Position numbers and translations under genes: made by a program. A DNA stretch of 64,000 bases from Gymnopilus junonius (taxonomy: Eukaryota > Basidiomycota > Agaricomycetes > Agaricales > Galerinaceae): assembly GCA_015501075.1 (NCBI GenBank), contig JADNYJ010000045.1, positions 185,815 to 249,814 on the forward strand. The letters run 5' to 3'. This document shows, in pieces, positions 47,426 through 59,487 of the stretch (positions within the stretch are counted from its first letter, which is position 1; each line of letters begins with the position of its first letter). The notes under the pieces were generated by a model that made no database searches, was not told where the DNA came from, and saw only the letters and a program-made list of their open reading frames with translations.

Positions 47426-48513
47426 AACATCATTCTCGGCATGCGATTGTATGCCTTGTATAATAAAGCGTAAAAGGCAAGATGCCAACTTGGGTTGACC
47501 TCCTTTATGCTCACCATATGCATAGTTCTGGTGATAATGATTCTGCTCTTTCTCGGTGCGTCCTATTCTGAAATGTTTATAAATATATGTTCCTTAGGAG
47601 AATTAGGTGTAAGCAAATAGCAGCGCTTTCATTCTATTTTCCCGCAAAGCCGTTGTTTAACACTGTTCTAGGCTGAAGCATATGCTACTTTACAATTGGG
47701 GCAATCTGCAGTAAGGGCATCATTTATTGTGCAGTTGGTATACCAATTCTAGGATGCCTCACTGCTCCTGATGGTCATAGCCATCATTAACTGGTAAGAT
47801 CTCTATTTTACTTTGCTCCGAAAGATTCCGACCATCACTTGCAACAGGGTTGTGGCTCCCGTTAATGCAGGTATTTATCTTTTAGAAGAATGTCACCTTT
47901 GATATGCTTACAATTTTTGAAGCCATCTATTTCTTTTTGATGGCTTCAAAGTTTTGTTACTCCGTAGTAGAAGCACGACGAGAAGGCATGCGACTAGGGC
48001 TCACTCCAATCATGAAGGCTTTTATTCGGGATGGCACACTCTATTTTTTCTTGTAAGTTACCCTTTGAGCCATGGTGTTTATCTGATGCAAGCATACAAT
48101 AGGATCCTCTGTAAGTTTAATGGCCTCTCTGTTAGGTATGCTAAAATATTTTCTTGACTTCCCAGTAACGCTACTCATCGGCACGCTCGATTATTTCCTC
48201 GCTAAAAACATGCTGTCCAAACTTTACCAACCGTATGCCTCATCTTTCCACAATTCTTTTTTCAGAAGGCTCAACCTCGATACTAAAAGGTGGCCTACTG
48301 CAATTTTCACCATTGTTGTGAGTATTTCATGCCCTGAATGAGCGAACCATTAATGATTATTACTACACATAACAGGGCACGCGTCTCATTCTCAACTTAC
48401 GCGAAGCAGCTGCCAAACCCGTTATGCTTGGAGATAGCACTATTTTCAGAGGCCTAGAAACGTCTGTTGGCTTTGGAGGCAATCTACGGATAGACTTGAA
48501 AAGGTGGTCATGA
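47426..48513 (+). pseudogene. DUF6533-type paralogue, 5'-truncated
   Basis: Begins with the mid-protein landmark LGMRLYALYN (after 47436), then MLTICIVLVIMILLFLG-like membrane segments, RDGTLYFFL, VTLLIGTLDYFL, GTRLILNLREAA and the end FGGNLRIDLKRWS with TGA at 48511-48513. It parallels the C-terminal two-thirds of the gene at 45308-47162 in the same orientation. No counterpart of the DUF6533 signature is present upstream, so this is a truncated tandem duplicate. Confidence 0.6.
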
Positions 48514-48767
48514 TAGTAACATTGATTAAAAATGATAAGTTATGCTTATGTAGTGTACAATAATTAGGGTGGAAATAAAGATCTTCATTATCCCTTTTGT
48601 GATTATGAAAGGGGCCTGCGACGCGTGTCGCCACCTGACCTGCGTCGATCACGGGACCGAGATGATTCCCCAAATTTGAAACGGGATTTCTCGTTTGAAT
48701 TTCTCCTTCAAGGATCCCAACGTCGCTTCAATCTCAGAGGAGTTTCCTATCTTCGTCGCTTTCTAAG

Positions 48768-51557
48768 ATGTACTCTCGGAACGTATGCTCAAACTCTTTT
48801 GGACCGCCGACTTTGGTCGACGCCTCTGTCGACTATATGCGCTCGTCAAGTTCAGATTCGAGCTCCTCAGGCAGCAATGAACTCGACGCTATCTGGGCTT
48901 CTGAATCTAGTCAGAGACTTTTAGCATCTGATTCACCCATTTCTTCACCATCGCCTTCTTGTACGCGAAGCTGCATCTTCGAGGATGCACGACCTGAAGA
49001 CAAGGATGTCACTGAAGACGACTACCAGAGCTCCCACGTAGAAGTACCTTACTCTAGCAGTCCGCCTGACTTTGCTACCTCTTCTCATTCTAACGACTCG
49101 TACAACTCACAATCGAGATCATCGGACATACTGAGGTCTAATTCTGCGGGTTCGCGATCGGACGATGACTCTGTGCTGGTCCCTCAGTCGGATATCCTTC
49201 TTTCAGACCCTCACTCAGATACATCCGACGATGCTTTCGGGAGAAAACTTCACCAACTACTCCTGGCTGTTATGAGAGAACAAGGGCAGGAGCGACGTAC
49301 AGCAGACCCACGACCAACTCCAGTCGAGAACCATTCTTCTCGCATAAGTACAAGCAGCGTCAATACTCCAGATTTACCTGGCAATTTGTCTTCCGGTCAT
49401 AGATTCGCTGAGAACATCACCCAAGACGAAATTGCCTCTGGATCTCCTTTGAGCACCACCACACTAGAAGACCGTTCGCCGGCTCAGTCGCCGCTCTCCA
49501 CTGCTCCGAATAACGATTTTTTGCGATGTAAGAGCGCATACACCGATTTCATGCTTCGACAATCTGTACCAGACGAACTTTCTCCAATAAAATTCGAGGT
49601 CCCTCAAGAACTACGGTGAGTTTTTGCATTCAATTCATTGGGGGTCTCGTGTGATAGAACGGATGGGAACAGCAGGGCAGAAAACCTTGATCAGTTAATC
49701 AACTTTCGCGTGATCAAGAGAGCCCGCTCTTATGCCCTTCTTAAGGAACAAGAGCAGTCGTCCGGGCCTGCAAAGAGGCAAAAGACATGCAAGAACTTGT
49801 CGGCGCACGCAAATGAGCGCATATATGCGCATAGAACAGCAAGTTTACGTCGCGCAGAGTCTCTCAGGGTTCCTGAGGGCCCAGGCAGAAAGGTACGTTA
49901 TGCCTTCGCACTTTATAAGCCTTCGAAACATCTTCTGCAGACAAATGTCAAGTTAGTGCCCACCGTCCCAGCGTCGCCTGCACCGCAACTTGGAGGCCGT
50001 CGCCATGGCCACAGGAAGAATTCTTCACACAAAGTATTATTGAGTCCTGTTCCTATCATTGCTCCTCCCCTGAATCACGCTGCCAAACTTCCGTTGAGTA
50101 TCGAAAGTCTCGCCAAGCGAAGATTGATTAGCTTCTTATGGAGGGAGGCAGGCACCCGAGATTGGGATGGTCTACCCTCGGGCATCTGTCAAGGGCCTCC
50201 GAATGAAAGGCTCAGTGCTATGGTAGGAGATACCACTTGCGACGATGAAGAAGACGATTACGAGCAACAAGTCAAATTTGAATGGGAAGCTGTTTTGGGA
50301 CTTGAGGCCAAGACTCGCGAAGCCGTGATCGCCTGGCTGCTGAAGGTCCATTCTGCTTTCCTTCTTATTCCAGGATCTCATTTTCTATCGACCAGGTCTT
50401 GCCTGAAAGAAGGCTGAACTTCATCAATGTGACTCGATCCCCATCGCCGTCATTCAACTCCACATGTTCACAGAGCTCAAATTCCTCCTATGATTCCTCC
50501 TACGATTCTGATTGCACCAGTCATACCGACTGCACCGGTTCTAAATACGAGCCGGGTCGAAATCTTCTTGACCAGTTACAAAACTCTCCAGAAACGCGAT
50601 TTCATGCAATTTGGATGTTCCTCCGCTACTTCTATTTGGCAACGCCACATGGTCAACCCGACTCCAATCCTTGGGCTATGACAATACTGAGAAACGGTAA
50701 CTTCCTACATAATGTATGGACTATAGCCGTTGCGTGCTTGGCTATCAGCGTCAAGGTCTGTCCGTCCCACCCAGGCCTCCAGATTCTTTCTGAACTGCAT
50801 TTGCAGTTTCATAGAGATTTTCTCGAACCTCTAATCCCCGTGTTCGCTAAGGAGTACCTTTCTTTAGCGCCGTATTCGCTTACCCATGAGAGGCTGGAGG
50901 TACGTTTGGCCCGTTTATAAATTTCTATTGATGTTCTGACGCATTGCATTCTACAGACTGCTCAGCGCGACATATTAAGTTTGATTGATTGGCGACTTGG
51001 TGTTACTCCTCAACCTGTAATGGACGAACTATGGCTGGCCCTTCCTTCGCTCCGCAATTTGCTCGATTTTGAAGGAGGGTGGCAGAATGTGATGCAGAGA
51101 GCCTGGGCTCGTCTTTTCATCTGCCTTTATGGTAAGGCGTCTGTCTGTATCTCTCTTCTTTAAAAGCATGATCTCACGAAATACCCATTAGAGCCTGATG
51201 CTCAGAGGTATCCTGTGTCTGTCCTTACGGCGACGGCGTTGATGAAAGGCATCGTTCGAATTCTTATGGAGGAATACCGCCACAGGGGCTCCTTCAGTAG
51301 TGTCGAAGTTGAGGAGACTGAAGAGACGCTCGACCCCATCCCTGCCGTTCATATCAAGATGACGCTTTTGAATAGAGCTCGAGAGGAGGCTGAAGGCGTC
51401 TTTTGTGATATCCAGGCTTTGATCGGAGTTACTGACGTATAATCCCTTCGACGCCTCTTGTTTTAATTTCACTAATCGAAGTGACCCTTTTCTTTTCTAA
51501 CAGGCTGACCTTCTTGCTTGCCGTGCATGGATGTCTAGGCTCAGACAGCGTGTGTGA
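48768..51557 (+). CDS. Cyclin-fold protein, basidiomycete-specific
   Basis: Exon 1 (48768-49615) codes a long Ser/Asp-rich disordered region with RKLHQLLLAVMREQG. Exon 2 starts at 49676 (AENLDQLINFRVIKRARSYA) and a further join (50345 to 50396) is in phase. The C-terminal half is a cyclin-like fold: LEAKTREAVIAWLLKVLPER, SPETRFHAIWMFLRYFYLAT, VWTIAVACLAISVK, FHRDFLEPLIPVFAKEYLSL and TAQRDILSLIDWRLGVTPQP, then MDELWLALPSLRNLLDFEGG. It ends ADLLACRAWMSRLRQRV with TGA at 51555-51557. The architecture suggests a regulator of a cyclin-dependent kinase; the kinase is unknown. A 48-nt stretch after PGRK near 49893 has GT..AG ends and keeps the frame, so it may be retained or spliced. Confidence 0.75.
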
Positions 51558-52681
51558 TACTACCTAGTCCTCTGCCTGGATCTGCTCCGGGTCTTTGTTC
51601 TTTCGCTCACTACTCAACTTTACTGTGATTCTGCATGACGTTTTATTTCTGGCATGTCGTTGATTGCTGTATTTTCGTCTGAAGGCTTTGCTTACAATAT
51701 TCTGCTCTTTGTAATAATCTGGGACGGTCTGGTTCTAATCAATGCATGCTGGCTCTTTCGATTCTCTGGCAGAGTAATGCCATCTTCGCGTACCTCCGGT
51801 TCAAAAGCCCTTCCGCCTTCGTACCCTGCATAGGATAGTGCATGTTTTGGACGGAGCGAAGGTCTTACTTGCCATGCCATCGCAGGTCTGCGGACTGCGG
51901 AGCACTGCTAGAGCGCTCAGCGCTAAGGAACGCATCATTCCACGACAACCTTATCATTTCGTGATCGGCACAGAACACGTTGCGATCTCCCTTGCGTTAA
52001 TCATACATAGTTAATTATTACATACCGGACTAGTCGGAGTCTGGGGACCCTGCGGCATCCATGGAAGTGTTTTACGTTTGAGGTAAAGCCATGGCGACCG
52101 CAACACGGCATTGTGAAGGATGGAAGCCATACTTCTATTGCTCCATGGATTACAAGGTGCTGAAATTTTCGATACATATTGTGCGTTGGTGTCGTATTAC
52201 AGTTATCAGTGGGTATACTCCATCTACTCCAATGTTTCCTTTCATGACTATGCTCTCTATGGTCGTGCATTTAATGTTATTGTTCTACCCAAGTCACCGC
52301 TCTCTAACTCTTGAAACAGCGGGCAAGCTTCGCCTTGAGGACTGATAAAATAAAACATTGCACTACTTACCTTACTGCTTGTTCACTCTAATAGTTGTTT
52401 ATTTCGTGAACCTTTTCAGAGTTAATTTCTAATCTATGGCTGTTCAATTTGCTTGCATAACGAGTCAGCAAACCTCTCTTAAATTCATTACAGCGTTAGA
52501 TACTAAATTACTACCGTAGAGGATTTCTTAGGATTTCTTTGGAATTTGTTGGCGAATTTTGGAGAGTATTTGGACTTGTTAGTTCCAGAGGATTCCAAGA
52601 CGTTCACAAGGAGCACAGCCACTCATTCTCTTTCCTTGAACCTCTTTCATCCCCTTCTACGACTCGATCTCAGGCTTTGAT
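51558..52681. other. Intergenic, no gene seen
   Basis: The 3' side of the cyclin-like gene and the promoter of the Dim1 homologue. A plus-strand frame at 52091-52345 has no motif I recognise. Confidence 0.45.
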
Positions 52682-53406
52682 ATGTCTTATTTCCTTCCAC
52701 ACCTTCCTTCCGGCTGGCACGTCGATGAAGCTATTAAATCTGAAGAAGACCGCGTCGTCGTGATACGCTTTGGCCATGATTGGGATAGTCAATGTATGAC
52801 GATGGACGAAACGCTTTACTCTGTGGCAGAGAAAGTTCAGAACTTTGCGGTTATCTACCTAGTGGATATTACAGAGGTTCCTGATTTCAATAAGGTGTGC
52901 TTATATTCGGCTCACTCTTTCGAGATCGTCAGGCTGACTCGTGTGTGGAATTTCTAGATGTACGAGTTGTACGATCCTTGTACCGTCATGTTCTTCTATC
53001 GGTGAGGAATGCACTGAGTTTCTCTAGTATTTATTTTCTTAAATTCTGAATGCAGTAATAAACATATTATGATCGATCTGGGGACGGGTAACAACAATAA
53101 GATGTGAGTCCGATTTACGCTTCTCTTTCAAATTGATGCTAATGCGTCACGCGGCGATTCTCAGAAACTGGGCTATGGATAATAAACAAGAGGTGTGCAT
53201 ATTTTTTTAACACGATGTGAAGACAGAACTTATATCGTAACTATTCCTTCTAGTTGATTGACATTATTGAGACAGTGTACAGGGGGGCTTCTAAGGGCCG
53301 TGGTCTTGTAGTCTCTCCGAAAGGTGAATCGGATTTCTTCCTTACCACGTCACCTTGGGTCCTGACATTAAATTCTCTAGATTACTCGACACGCTACAGA
53401 TATTAG
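52682..53406 (+). CDS. DIB1: U5 snRNP 15-kDa protein Dim1/Dib1 (thioredoxin-like 4)
   Basis: A core pre-mRNA splicing factor of the U4/U6.U5 tri-snRNP in the nucleus. Exons give MSYFLPHLPSGWHVDEAIKS, VVVIRFGHDWDSQCMTMDET and IYLVDITEVPDFNKMYELYD, then PCTVMFFYRNKHIMIDLGTG, NNNKINWAMDN and YRGASKGRGLVVSPKDYSTR ending YRY. The last intron splits the K/D codons (SPK|DYSTRYRY) and the stop is TAG at 53404-53406. The length of about 142 residues is that of the family, one of the most conserved eukaryotic proteins. All joins are clean. Confidence 0.96.
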
Positions 53407-53770
53407 ACGAAAGGGCTTGCTCTCGTTTGGGAGAATAGGGATTTGGTTTGGACAATCCTTTTTTTGCTATATGCACTATCAAATGGACTGATATCGATAT
53501 CATGACGACTAGACCAATGTCCGTTTGAGCTCTTAGAAGCAGTTTACGAAAATGACTGAAGGGCCACCCTAATTGTACGTTCTTCCGATGGATCAGCAAT
53601 ACAGTGTTGAATTCAATTTTGCAAAGCACCAGAGCGATAGATTCTGCTTATTATCATAGCACCATTTATTCTGTTTATTCTTTCTTGGGCTGCAATTTGC
53701 GGCATTTGGCATACAGACTATTTAAGCAAAAATGATGAAGGGAGGGGGAGCGAAGCAAAGAACATTCCAA
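53407..53770. other. 3' regions of convergent genes
   Basis: Sequence between the Dim1 stop and the oxygenase stop. The minus frame at 53342-53629 has no motif. No gene is seen. Confidence 0.45.
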
Positions 53771-54502
53771 TTAATCTCTTGCCCGGAACAAGAAATCACT
53801 CCTCAGCGTGTACTTGACACCTTTTACTACGTCTTCCCCGCTGTGATGAAGTCCTCTATGCTGGAAGATTAAAACCCGGCCTTTCTTGGGCTCGATATCG
53901 AGATATTTGCCATGGTCGCCTAGAATACGGGTTGCACCGCCTTCCAGACCATCTTCTCCGAGGTAGATCTGAAGCGTGGCTCGTGCTTGCCGACCATCTG
54001 GAAGCTTCAACTGACCATCCCAGTGAGGTCTGAAGTAGTGGCCTTTCTCGTATCTCAAGAAACTGAGGCGTTCGTTGACGCTGTCGATCTTCTGTCAGGT
54101 CACTGCGGAGAGTAATGACGATGAGAGAACGTACCCAACCAATTCCCAAGTCTCCTTGACCTGACCACGAGGCCCGACGACCCTCTCCCACTCATTTCCC
54201 GGCTCAATTTTGACCAGTTCCTGGACATATGGCAGGAGTCGCTCATATATCTTGTTCGCTGCCTCGTGATCGAAGCGCAAGATGCGTTGACTGTTCCTGT
54301 AATCTGTGTCAACATATTGCTGATCAGGCTGCAAGCCATAATGGACTGCAGCTTGCTTCCACTCCGCGTCGGATTCGGCCAAGGCGATGAGCTCTGCGCA
54401 TTCCTTTGGAGTGAATACGTCGTCAAGAACCTTCACATAGTACCCTTGATAAGTTGCTACCGGAGTGTCTGAAAAATCAAAGACAGGGGCATTGACGGGC
54501 AT
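53771..54502 (-). CDS. 2-oxoglutarate/Fe(II) oxygenase, prolyl-4-hydroxylase-like
   Basis: A cytosolic-type dioxygenase; the family hydroxylates protein prolines or small molecules using 2-oxoglutarate, O2 and Fe2+. Exon 1 (54502-54140) and exon 2 (54091-53771) join in phase to 227 residues if the donor GTTGGG is used. The Fe ligands are the HxD of RPHWDG and the distal His of LHHSGEDV. The 2-oxoglutarate-binding basic residue is expected in KYTLRSDFLFRARD at the C-terminus. The core LRYEKGHYF and ATLQIYLG then EDGLEGGATRI are typical of P4Hc domains. The ATG at 54502 was preferred over an upstream in-frame Met at 54568 because homologue-like sequence starts there. No signal peptide. Confidence 0.85.
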
Positions 54503-54911
54503 GACGCTGAGCGTGAACGTGAGTGGAGAAGTATTGCGGAAAGGTGTTTGAAGTACTTTGAAGTACACGATTAATATCGCTTTGGTTTATGTATTTGGAG
54601 GGGATCGCGCGCATCCGGGGATGACTGCGGTCGAGTCAGGAGCTCGTAGGCTGTGTAGTTGTTCTGGCCATATCGACGTGTCCTCAAGCTCCTTGAGCTT
54701 GGCTACGCGTCCAGCGTTGAGAATACGTGGAGGTTGGAAATTCCGTAATGTGGACCACTGATCATGACAATAATTGAGACAATGCAGAAGTAATCATGCT
54801 GAAGATAACTATAAACAGCATAAAATGCAAAGAATCCGAAAGCGACGCGACACAATAGTCATGATAAAGTCATGAATTGAACGGATTTTTATATAATGAT
54901 ATATTAAATTT
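54503..54911. other. Intergenic, no gene seen
   Basis: Promoter side of the oxygenase gene and 3' flank of the small unknown gene. No motif stands out. Confidence 0.45.
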
Positions 54912-55461
54912 TCAAGCTGCAATCAAGGTGCAGTAGTAACAACATCGATCTTCAAGTTCACGCTTCAGGCAGGGATCAAAAGGGCGAAGAAGCCCAATGA
55001 CAGCCGGCTCCAAACTTGGCCACTGACAAGCCTCCTTGCAACCGTTCTCTCTCAGCCAAAGAAGAGCGCCGCACGCCCGTTCTTCATGCTCTTCTCCCCA
55101 GCGATTAGGATGTATGGTGTCCTGAACGGCCAACATCATCATCGGCCTCTTGTCCCTGGTATGCGGATCGATGTCATAGAGGGAGCAAAATTCATAGCCT
55201 AGGCATTTCACTTCATAACGACTATGTCGTAGGCCTGGTCGTTATCATCGACGGTTCCATGCTGATAGCACTTGCGATGCGGCGAATTTGGCTCCAATTG
55301 AGCTTGACACCCAAAATCTTGTGCTCCTCAAGAGATCCAGTGGGTCTACCCATCCACATATAATCTGCATCCAAAAGAATAAGCAACGGGTTGATATAGT
55401 CAAAATGCAAAGTGCACACCTCTGGGTCGGAAAAGTGGGGCATTAAGTAACCTTTAGGCAT
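54912..55461 (-). CDS. Small uncharacterised protein, Cys-rich C-terminus
   Basis: I do not recognise it. The first frame starts MPKGYLMPHFSDPEVCTLHF (ATG at 55461) and reaches NWSQIRRIAS. A 37-nt intron (GTGCTATC to ACCAG) would connect it in phase to SRYEVKCLGYEFCSLYDIDP, then TRDKRPMMMLAVQDTIHPNR and an end CLKRELEDRCCYYCTLIAA. That intron is shorter than the others in the window, so the join is tentative. The joined protein is about 168 residues, with no signal peptide and no membrane segment. Confidence 0.45.
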
Positions 55462-56063
55462 TTTGAATATATTTCAGAAGGTTCCGTAGCGCAGCTACTC
55501 AAGGAGGTATTGGGGTGTTGAGAACCTGAAGACGAAAACTGCGAAGTGCGTTGAGTTGATGGGGGAAGGGTTAGATTTCGACGCTCTTTATACGCTTAGC
55601 AGAATAAAGGCCAAGAGGCATGGCCCTGATAATTACCAGTTCATACAATTGCGCCATGACAAGGGTCGAGCTGCCATTTCCGGAGAAGAGTATTGAACAA
55701 AAAGCGGTTAGTGCCACCCACGAAGTCGAGTAGCAGCATGTTGCCCTTCTATGGCAGACAATGTCGAACAAAAGTCGAATGCCTCATTATTTGTTTGATT
55801 TGGGAAGGTTCCGTGTTCATAGAGATCACAATGTGCATTGTCTTGTCGACATCCCTAGGAGATGACATCACATTTATGGTCAATGCCTAACAATAGATCA
55901 CAAGAATCTTGTTAAGGTGGCAAAGGTAAGCTGCTTCGCAGCATGCGACTCGGAAAAATGAAGTACACAAGCGATCCTACCACAAAAGATACATCAGACA
56001 CAACTAATATTACACTTGGCACAAAAAAAGGCCTTGATTCTTCGTCTTGGTACCATCCCCCAT
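55462..56063. other. Intergenic, no gene seen
   Basis: Promoter of the small unknown gene and 3' flank of the dehydrogenase. Frames at 55571-55771 and 55693-55890 show no motif. Confidence 0.45.
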
Positions 56064-57219
56064 TCACCACTTTTCGTGCGCAGGACGAACTACAGAATGA
56101 AAATAAGCAATAATATTCAATTGAGTAATTTCAACGACTTACGATCGAGCTCCCATGTCCATGCCGAACGGTCTTGGTTGACGAGATACAGATAAGACTG
56201 TTCATATTCAGAAACATATCGTAAATCGAATCAAAGAAGAACCTACGCTAGCGATGCTGTCGGGACTGAGGCGTACGTCTTGGTTTTGTGCAAACTCTTC
56301 GCCCTTGAGCTCGCGCTGACGGCCCGTCAAAATGACTAGGCAGGCTTTGTGAGTCTGACTATTGTGCATAAGGAAGAAATGACACACTTCCATCAATAAT
56401 GGCCTGCAACGACGGAATTTCAGTTTGGAATAACAGTCAGAAATTCATGAACTTACGTGAGCGACGTGGATGTTCTCCTTTCCGAACTCCTTCGCAAGAC
56501 TCTGGGACAGAGCCCGCAAACCGAACTTACCGGCAGCAAAGGCGCTGGTGGTGACATTGCCTCTGATACTAGCAGTTGCTCCAGTGATGATGAACGTGCC
56601 CCTCTTTCCATTTGGCTCTGCAATGTCATTCTCCTTGAAGGCCAAGATGGCGCCTCGTGCAAAAGAGAACGCAGCTGCGACAGTGACCTGAAGAACGTCT
56701 TGAACGTCTTGAGGTGTGATGTCGAGGAAGCTCTTCCAGACACCATGGCCAGCGTTGAACACGGCGACACGAACGACATATTGAGGTTTGGGGGAATTTG
56801 GCCGTGATCGCTGCCCAAGCATTAGTAATATTTTCATGGGTGTATGATTCCAGAGCAAATTCTTCGGCCTTGCAGACGTCAGCGAGAGCTTAATCAGCAG
56901 CTAGAACTCCACCATAACTGAGATTCCAAAAACTCACATGGCCGCCAGAGCTGTTGATCTCCTTCGCCAGTTCCGTTACAGCACTTGCGCCTCGAGCGAT
57001 GAGAGCGACGCTGTATCCCTGCTTGGCAAAAGTCGTCTTTGGGGAAGATTTGAATTTCAGCATCACAGATTGAAGTAGGGATGCACCCACGCTGTCGACG
57101 CTCCTGTGCCGGATCCATTTCCCAAGCCTACAGGAAGAATACATGTCAACGATATTGCGCTATGAAAGCAGCACCTAGTACGTGCCTATAACGACCAATA
57201 CGGGCTTCGCAGACGACAT
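56064..57219 (-). CDS. Short-chain dehydrogenase/reductase (SDR)
   Basis: An NAD(P)-dependent oxidoreductase with Rossmann fold; substrate unknown. Order seen: MSSAKPVLVVIG, the cofactor loop LGNGSGTGAST, FAKQGYSVALIARG, AVFNAGHGVWKSFLDITPQD, NGKRGTFIITGATASIRGNV, TTSAFAAGKFGLRALSQSLA, RQRELKGEEFAQNQDVRLSP, SYLYLVNQDRSAWTWELD and the end LRPAHEKW with TGA at 56064-56066. The usual SDR tyrosine of YxxxK is replaced by FAAGK, as I recall for this fungal subgroup. The first intron fits only with a GC donor (ATAG|GCACGT). The frame is off by one at an A run (57028-57031) and at a G run (56789-56793). One base at each restores the family sequence, which suggests homopolymer errors. A TATA-like tttatata lies near 57284. 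Confidence 0.8.
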
Positions 57220-57965
57220 TTTGTTAATACTTGGGAAAGTGAAGGGGAGATAAAGGTCGGGGCTGATGTGGTGCATCTGCTCTTTATATAGCCGGAGGAT
57301 TAGATAGACATGATTCGACTTTGTAAGATTCTTGCAAGAAGCAGAAAATCTTGAGTAAGCCATGTCTGATTCTGGTCCAGTAAATCATGTCGTGATCAAG
57401 GGTGCATCTGGCGCAAGGATTAGGTACGTTCAGCCTGCATACTCATACGCCAATTGGTACGTACCACACTACGACTTCTATGAGAAAGCTGAGCAGTCCT
57501 CCAGTGAGCAATCTTGCCTCGGTCTTGTGTGAGGATGCCCGAAAATGCGAATCCGCTTTAGATGCATGAATAGGCAACTTGGGAAAAGAGAAGAAAGAAG
57601 TTGGTAGAGAAAAGAATCCTGAAACTTTCCAAAAATGAAATGAAACCGGAGCATTGTGCTTAAGCTGAGTGGAGCTTGTCCAGTTGCTGGTCGTCGTGAA
57701 CAGCGAACAACGACCAATATTGAGTAGCCGGAGGTTTGATGATCGGGCAGCAAGTCAGGTGCCGTGAATTGTTAGTCACATGTTACTTCGGACTTTCCCT
57801 GACGCGCCGCGTCAATTATCTTTCGACTGCCAGCTCCGATCATCTTCCTTCCCCACCCAATACCCTAACGAAGTCACTCAAATATACCCTCTCAGTTGAT
57901 AGAACACTTACCACGATATACACGTAAAATATTCGTGTGGTTTTACTCTCGAAAATTCGCCCAAC
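57220..57965. promoter_or_regulatory. Bidirectional promoter region, SDR / phosphatase
   Basis: Between two divergent genes. A TATA-like element on the SDR side is at about 57284. No other coding signal was found; frames at 57478-57753 and 57736-57927 have no motif. Confidence 0.4.
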
Positions 57966-58967
57966 ATGACAAGATCAAATTCTTCGGATGAATTACATCC
58001 CCAACTGGTAGCATTCGACTTGGAGTGAGCGAGAAGAATTTTATGCGCATTTAAAATTGTATTCACTACATATGTCCTTGCTCATCCAGCTACACTCTCT
58101 GGGATCTATGGATAGATACACATGTTACAGGTACGTTCAAATCCCTCCACTGCCTTTTTCGATCTGAATAATTACTTCATCATAGGCCCGTTGAAGAGAA
58201 ATGGAAACACATTAAACGAGGTCCTCGACAAGTACTGCTGTCAGCCTTTCATCACATCTGTAAACTTATACTAAGAATACAGGTTCGATGAGCCAATCTC
58301 ATTTTATAAGGACGTGCCAGAAATCCTTCATGGACTGCGTTCACGGTCGCTGCCCGTTAAAGGAGACGAAGTCCAGGAAGATCGTCAAGTTGTAATTGCG
58401 GCATGCTCGAGGACACATGCCCCTGATCTGTACGTCTCGCTCAGCAAAATTCATGCAAGAAACGTCCGTCTTATCTCATTTTCAGGGCCCAGCAATGTTT
58501 GCGATTGCTGCTCATACCTCCTCCAAGCTCGGGTAGCCAAAGTCCAAGACACACACCAGCGATAGAGTTCTTCGATGAGCTGGAAATATACCCTGGTATG
58601 CGGTGAAATGTATTGGCATCTGACTGTTACCATCTAAACACGTCTGATCTCAGGTTCCAAGATAAAGCACTTCAGAGAAATTCACAAACGTACTGGTATA
58701 CCGTTCTCTGAAATGGTGAGACCAACTGATGCCTCTGCAGTTATTACCATGCTCAACACACACTATACGCAGCTCTTCTTCGATGATGAATCCCGAAACG
58801 CAGAGGTCGAGAAATTAGGTACAAATTATCGTTTTATTCCTCTTGGAAGTTTTCTGAATGCAATTCTTTGCCTAGGAGTCACTTTCTGCCATGTCCCAAG
58901 AGGACTGAACTCACAAATATTTGAGAAAGGTTTGAAGGAATGGAGACGCCGACAGGCAAATGAATGA
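57966..58967 (+). CDS. Magnesium-dependent phosphatase-1-like (HAD family)
   Basis: A HAD-type phosphatase; MDP-1 acts on protein tyrosines and possibly glycated proteins. Exon 1 ends within the nucleophile motif: FDL plus GA|C gives FDLDYTLWDLWIDTHVTGP, the DxD catalytic loop. Next come PISFYKDVPEILHGLRSRSL, VVIAACSRTHAPDLAQQCLR, FFDELEIYPGSKIKHF then REIHKRTGIPFSEM, LFFDDESRNAEVEKLG with the acidic Mg2+ motif, and VTFCHVPRGLNSQIFEKGLK. It ends RRRQANE with TGA at 58965-58967. The joins examined are in phase and the gene looks intact. Confidence 0.9.
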
Positions 58968-59487
58968 AGAAACTACTCAGATTCGCATGGCTGGCGTTCA
59001 CATACCACAACAGTAAATACAATTGTTAGAACTTATAGAAATAGCAGTAGGGATAAGAAATCCGAGGGTTTGCTTCTGGAGCCTCGTAGTAGACAGAACT
59101 ATACTCAGAGATGGACAGATGGAAGGAGTCCGGCCCAGACGGCAGCCTGTCGGGACCTGCGCAGCTTACTGCACAGCCTCACCCTCCCTTCATTGACCGT
59201 CACTATCGTTCGTCTGGAAAAATTTCAGTCGTAGACTTGAGGCTCACGCCTACTCCATGTCTCTGGCTTATATCTCTGCTCCTGTGCTTCGAACTTGAAG
59301 TAATTTTGGGCTCAATCAAGACCGACCTTTCCCGACTCAGAGTGCGAAGCGCAGAGTCCAGACCTTGCTTTTAGACTGAGGTTTGTCTTATAAATTTGAC
59401 ATTTCTGCTTGCTGATGCTGCTTCCTCACCTTAGGATACCCCACATTCAAATTTATTTTCTATTAGGAGCCTGACCGACCAGGCAGG
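58968..59487. other. Intergenic, no gene seen
   Basis: Upstream region of the Pro/Gln-rich gene. A frame at 59111-59374 has no motif and is probably untranslated sequence. Confidence 0.4.
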
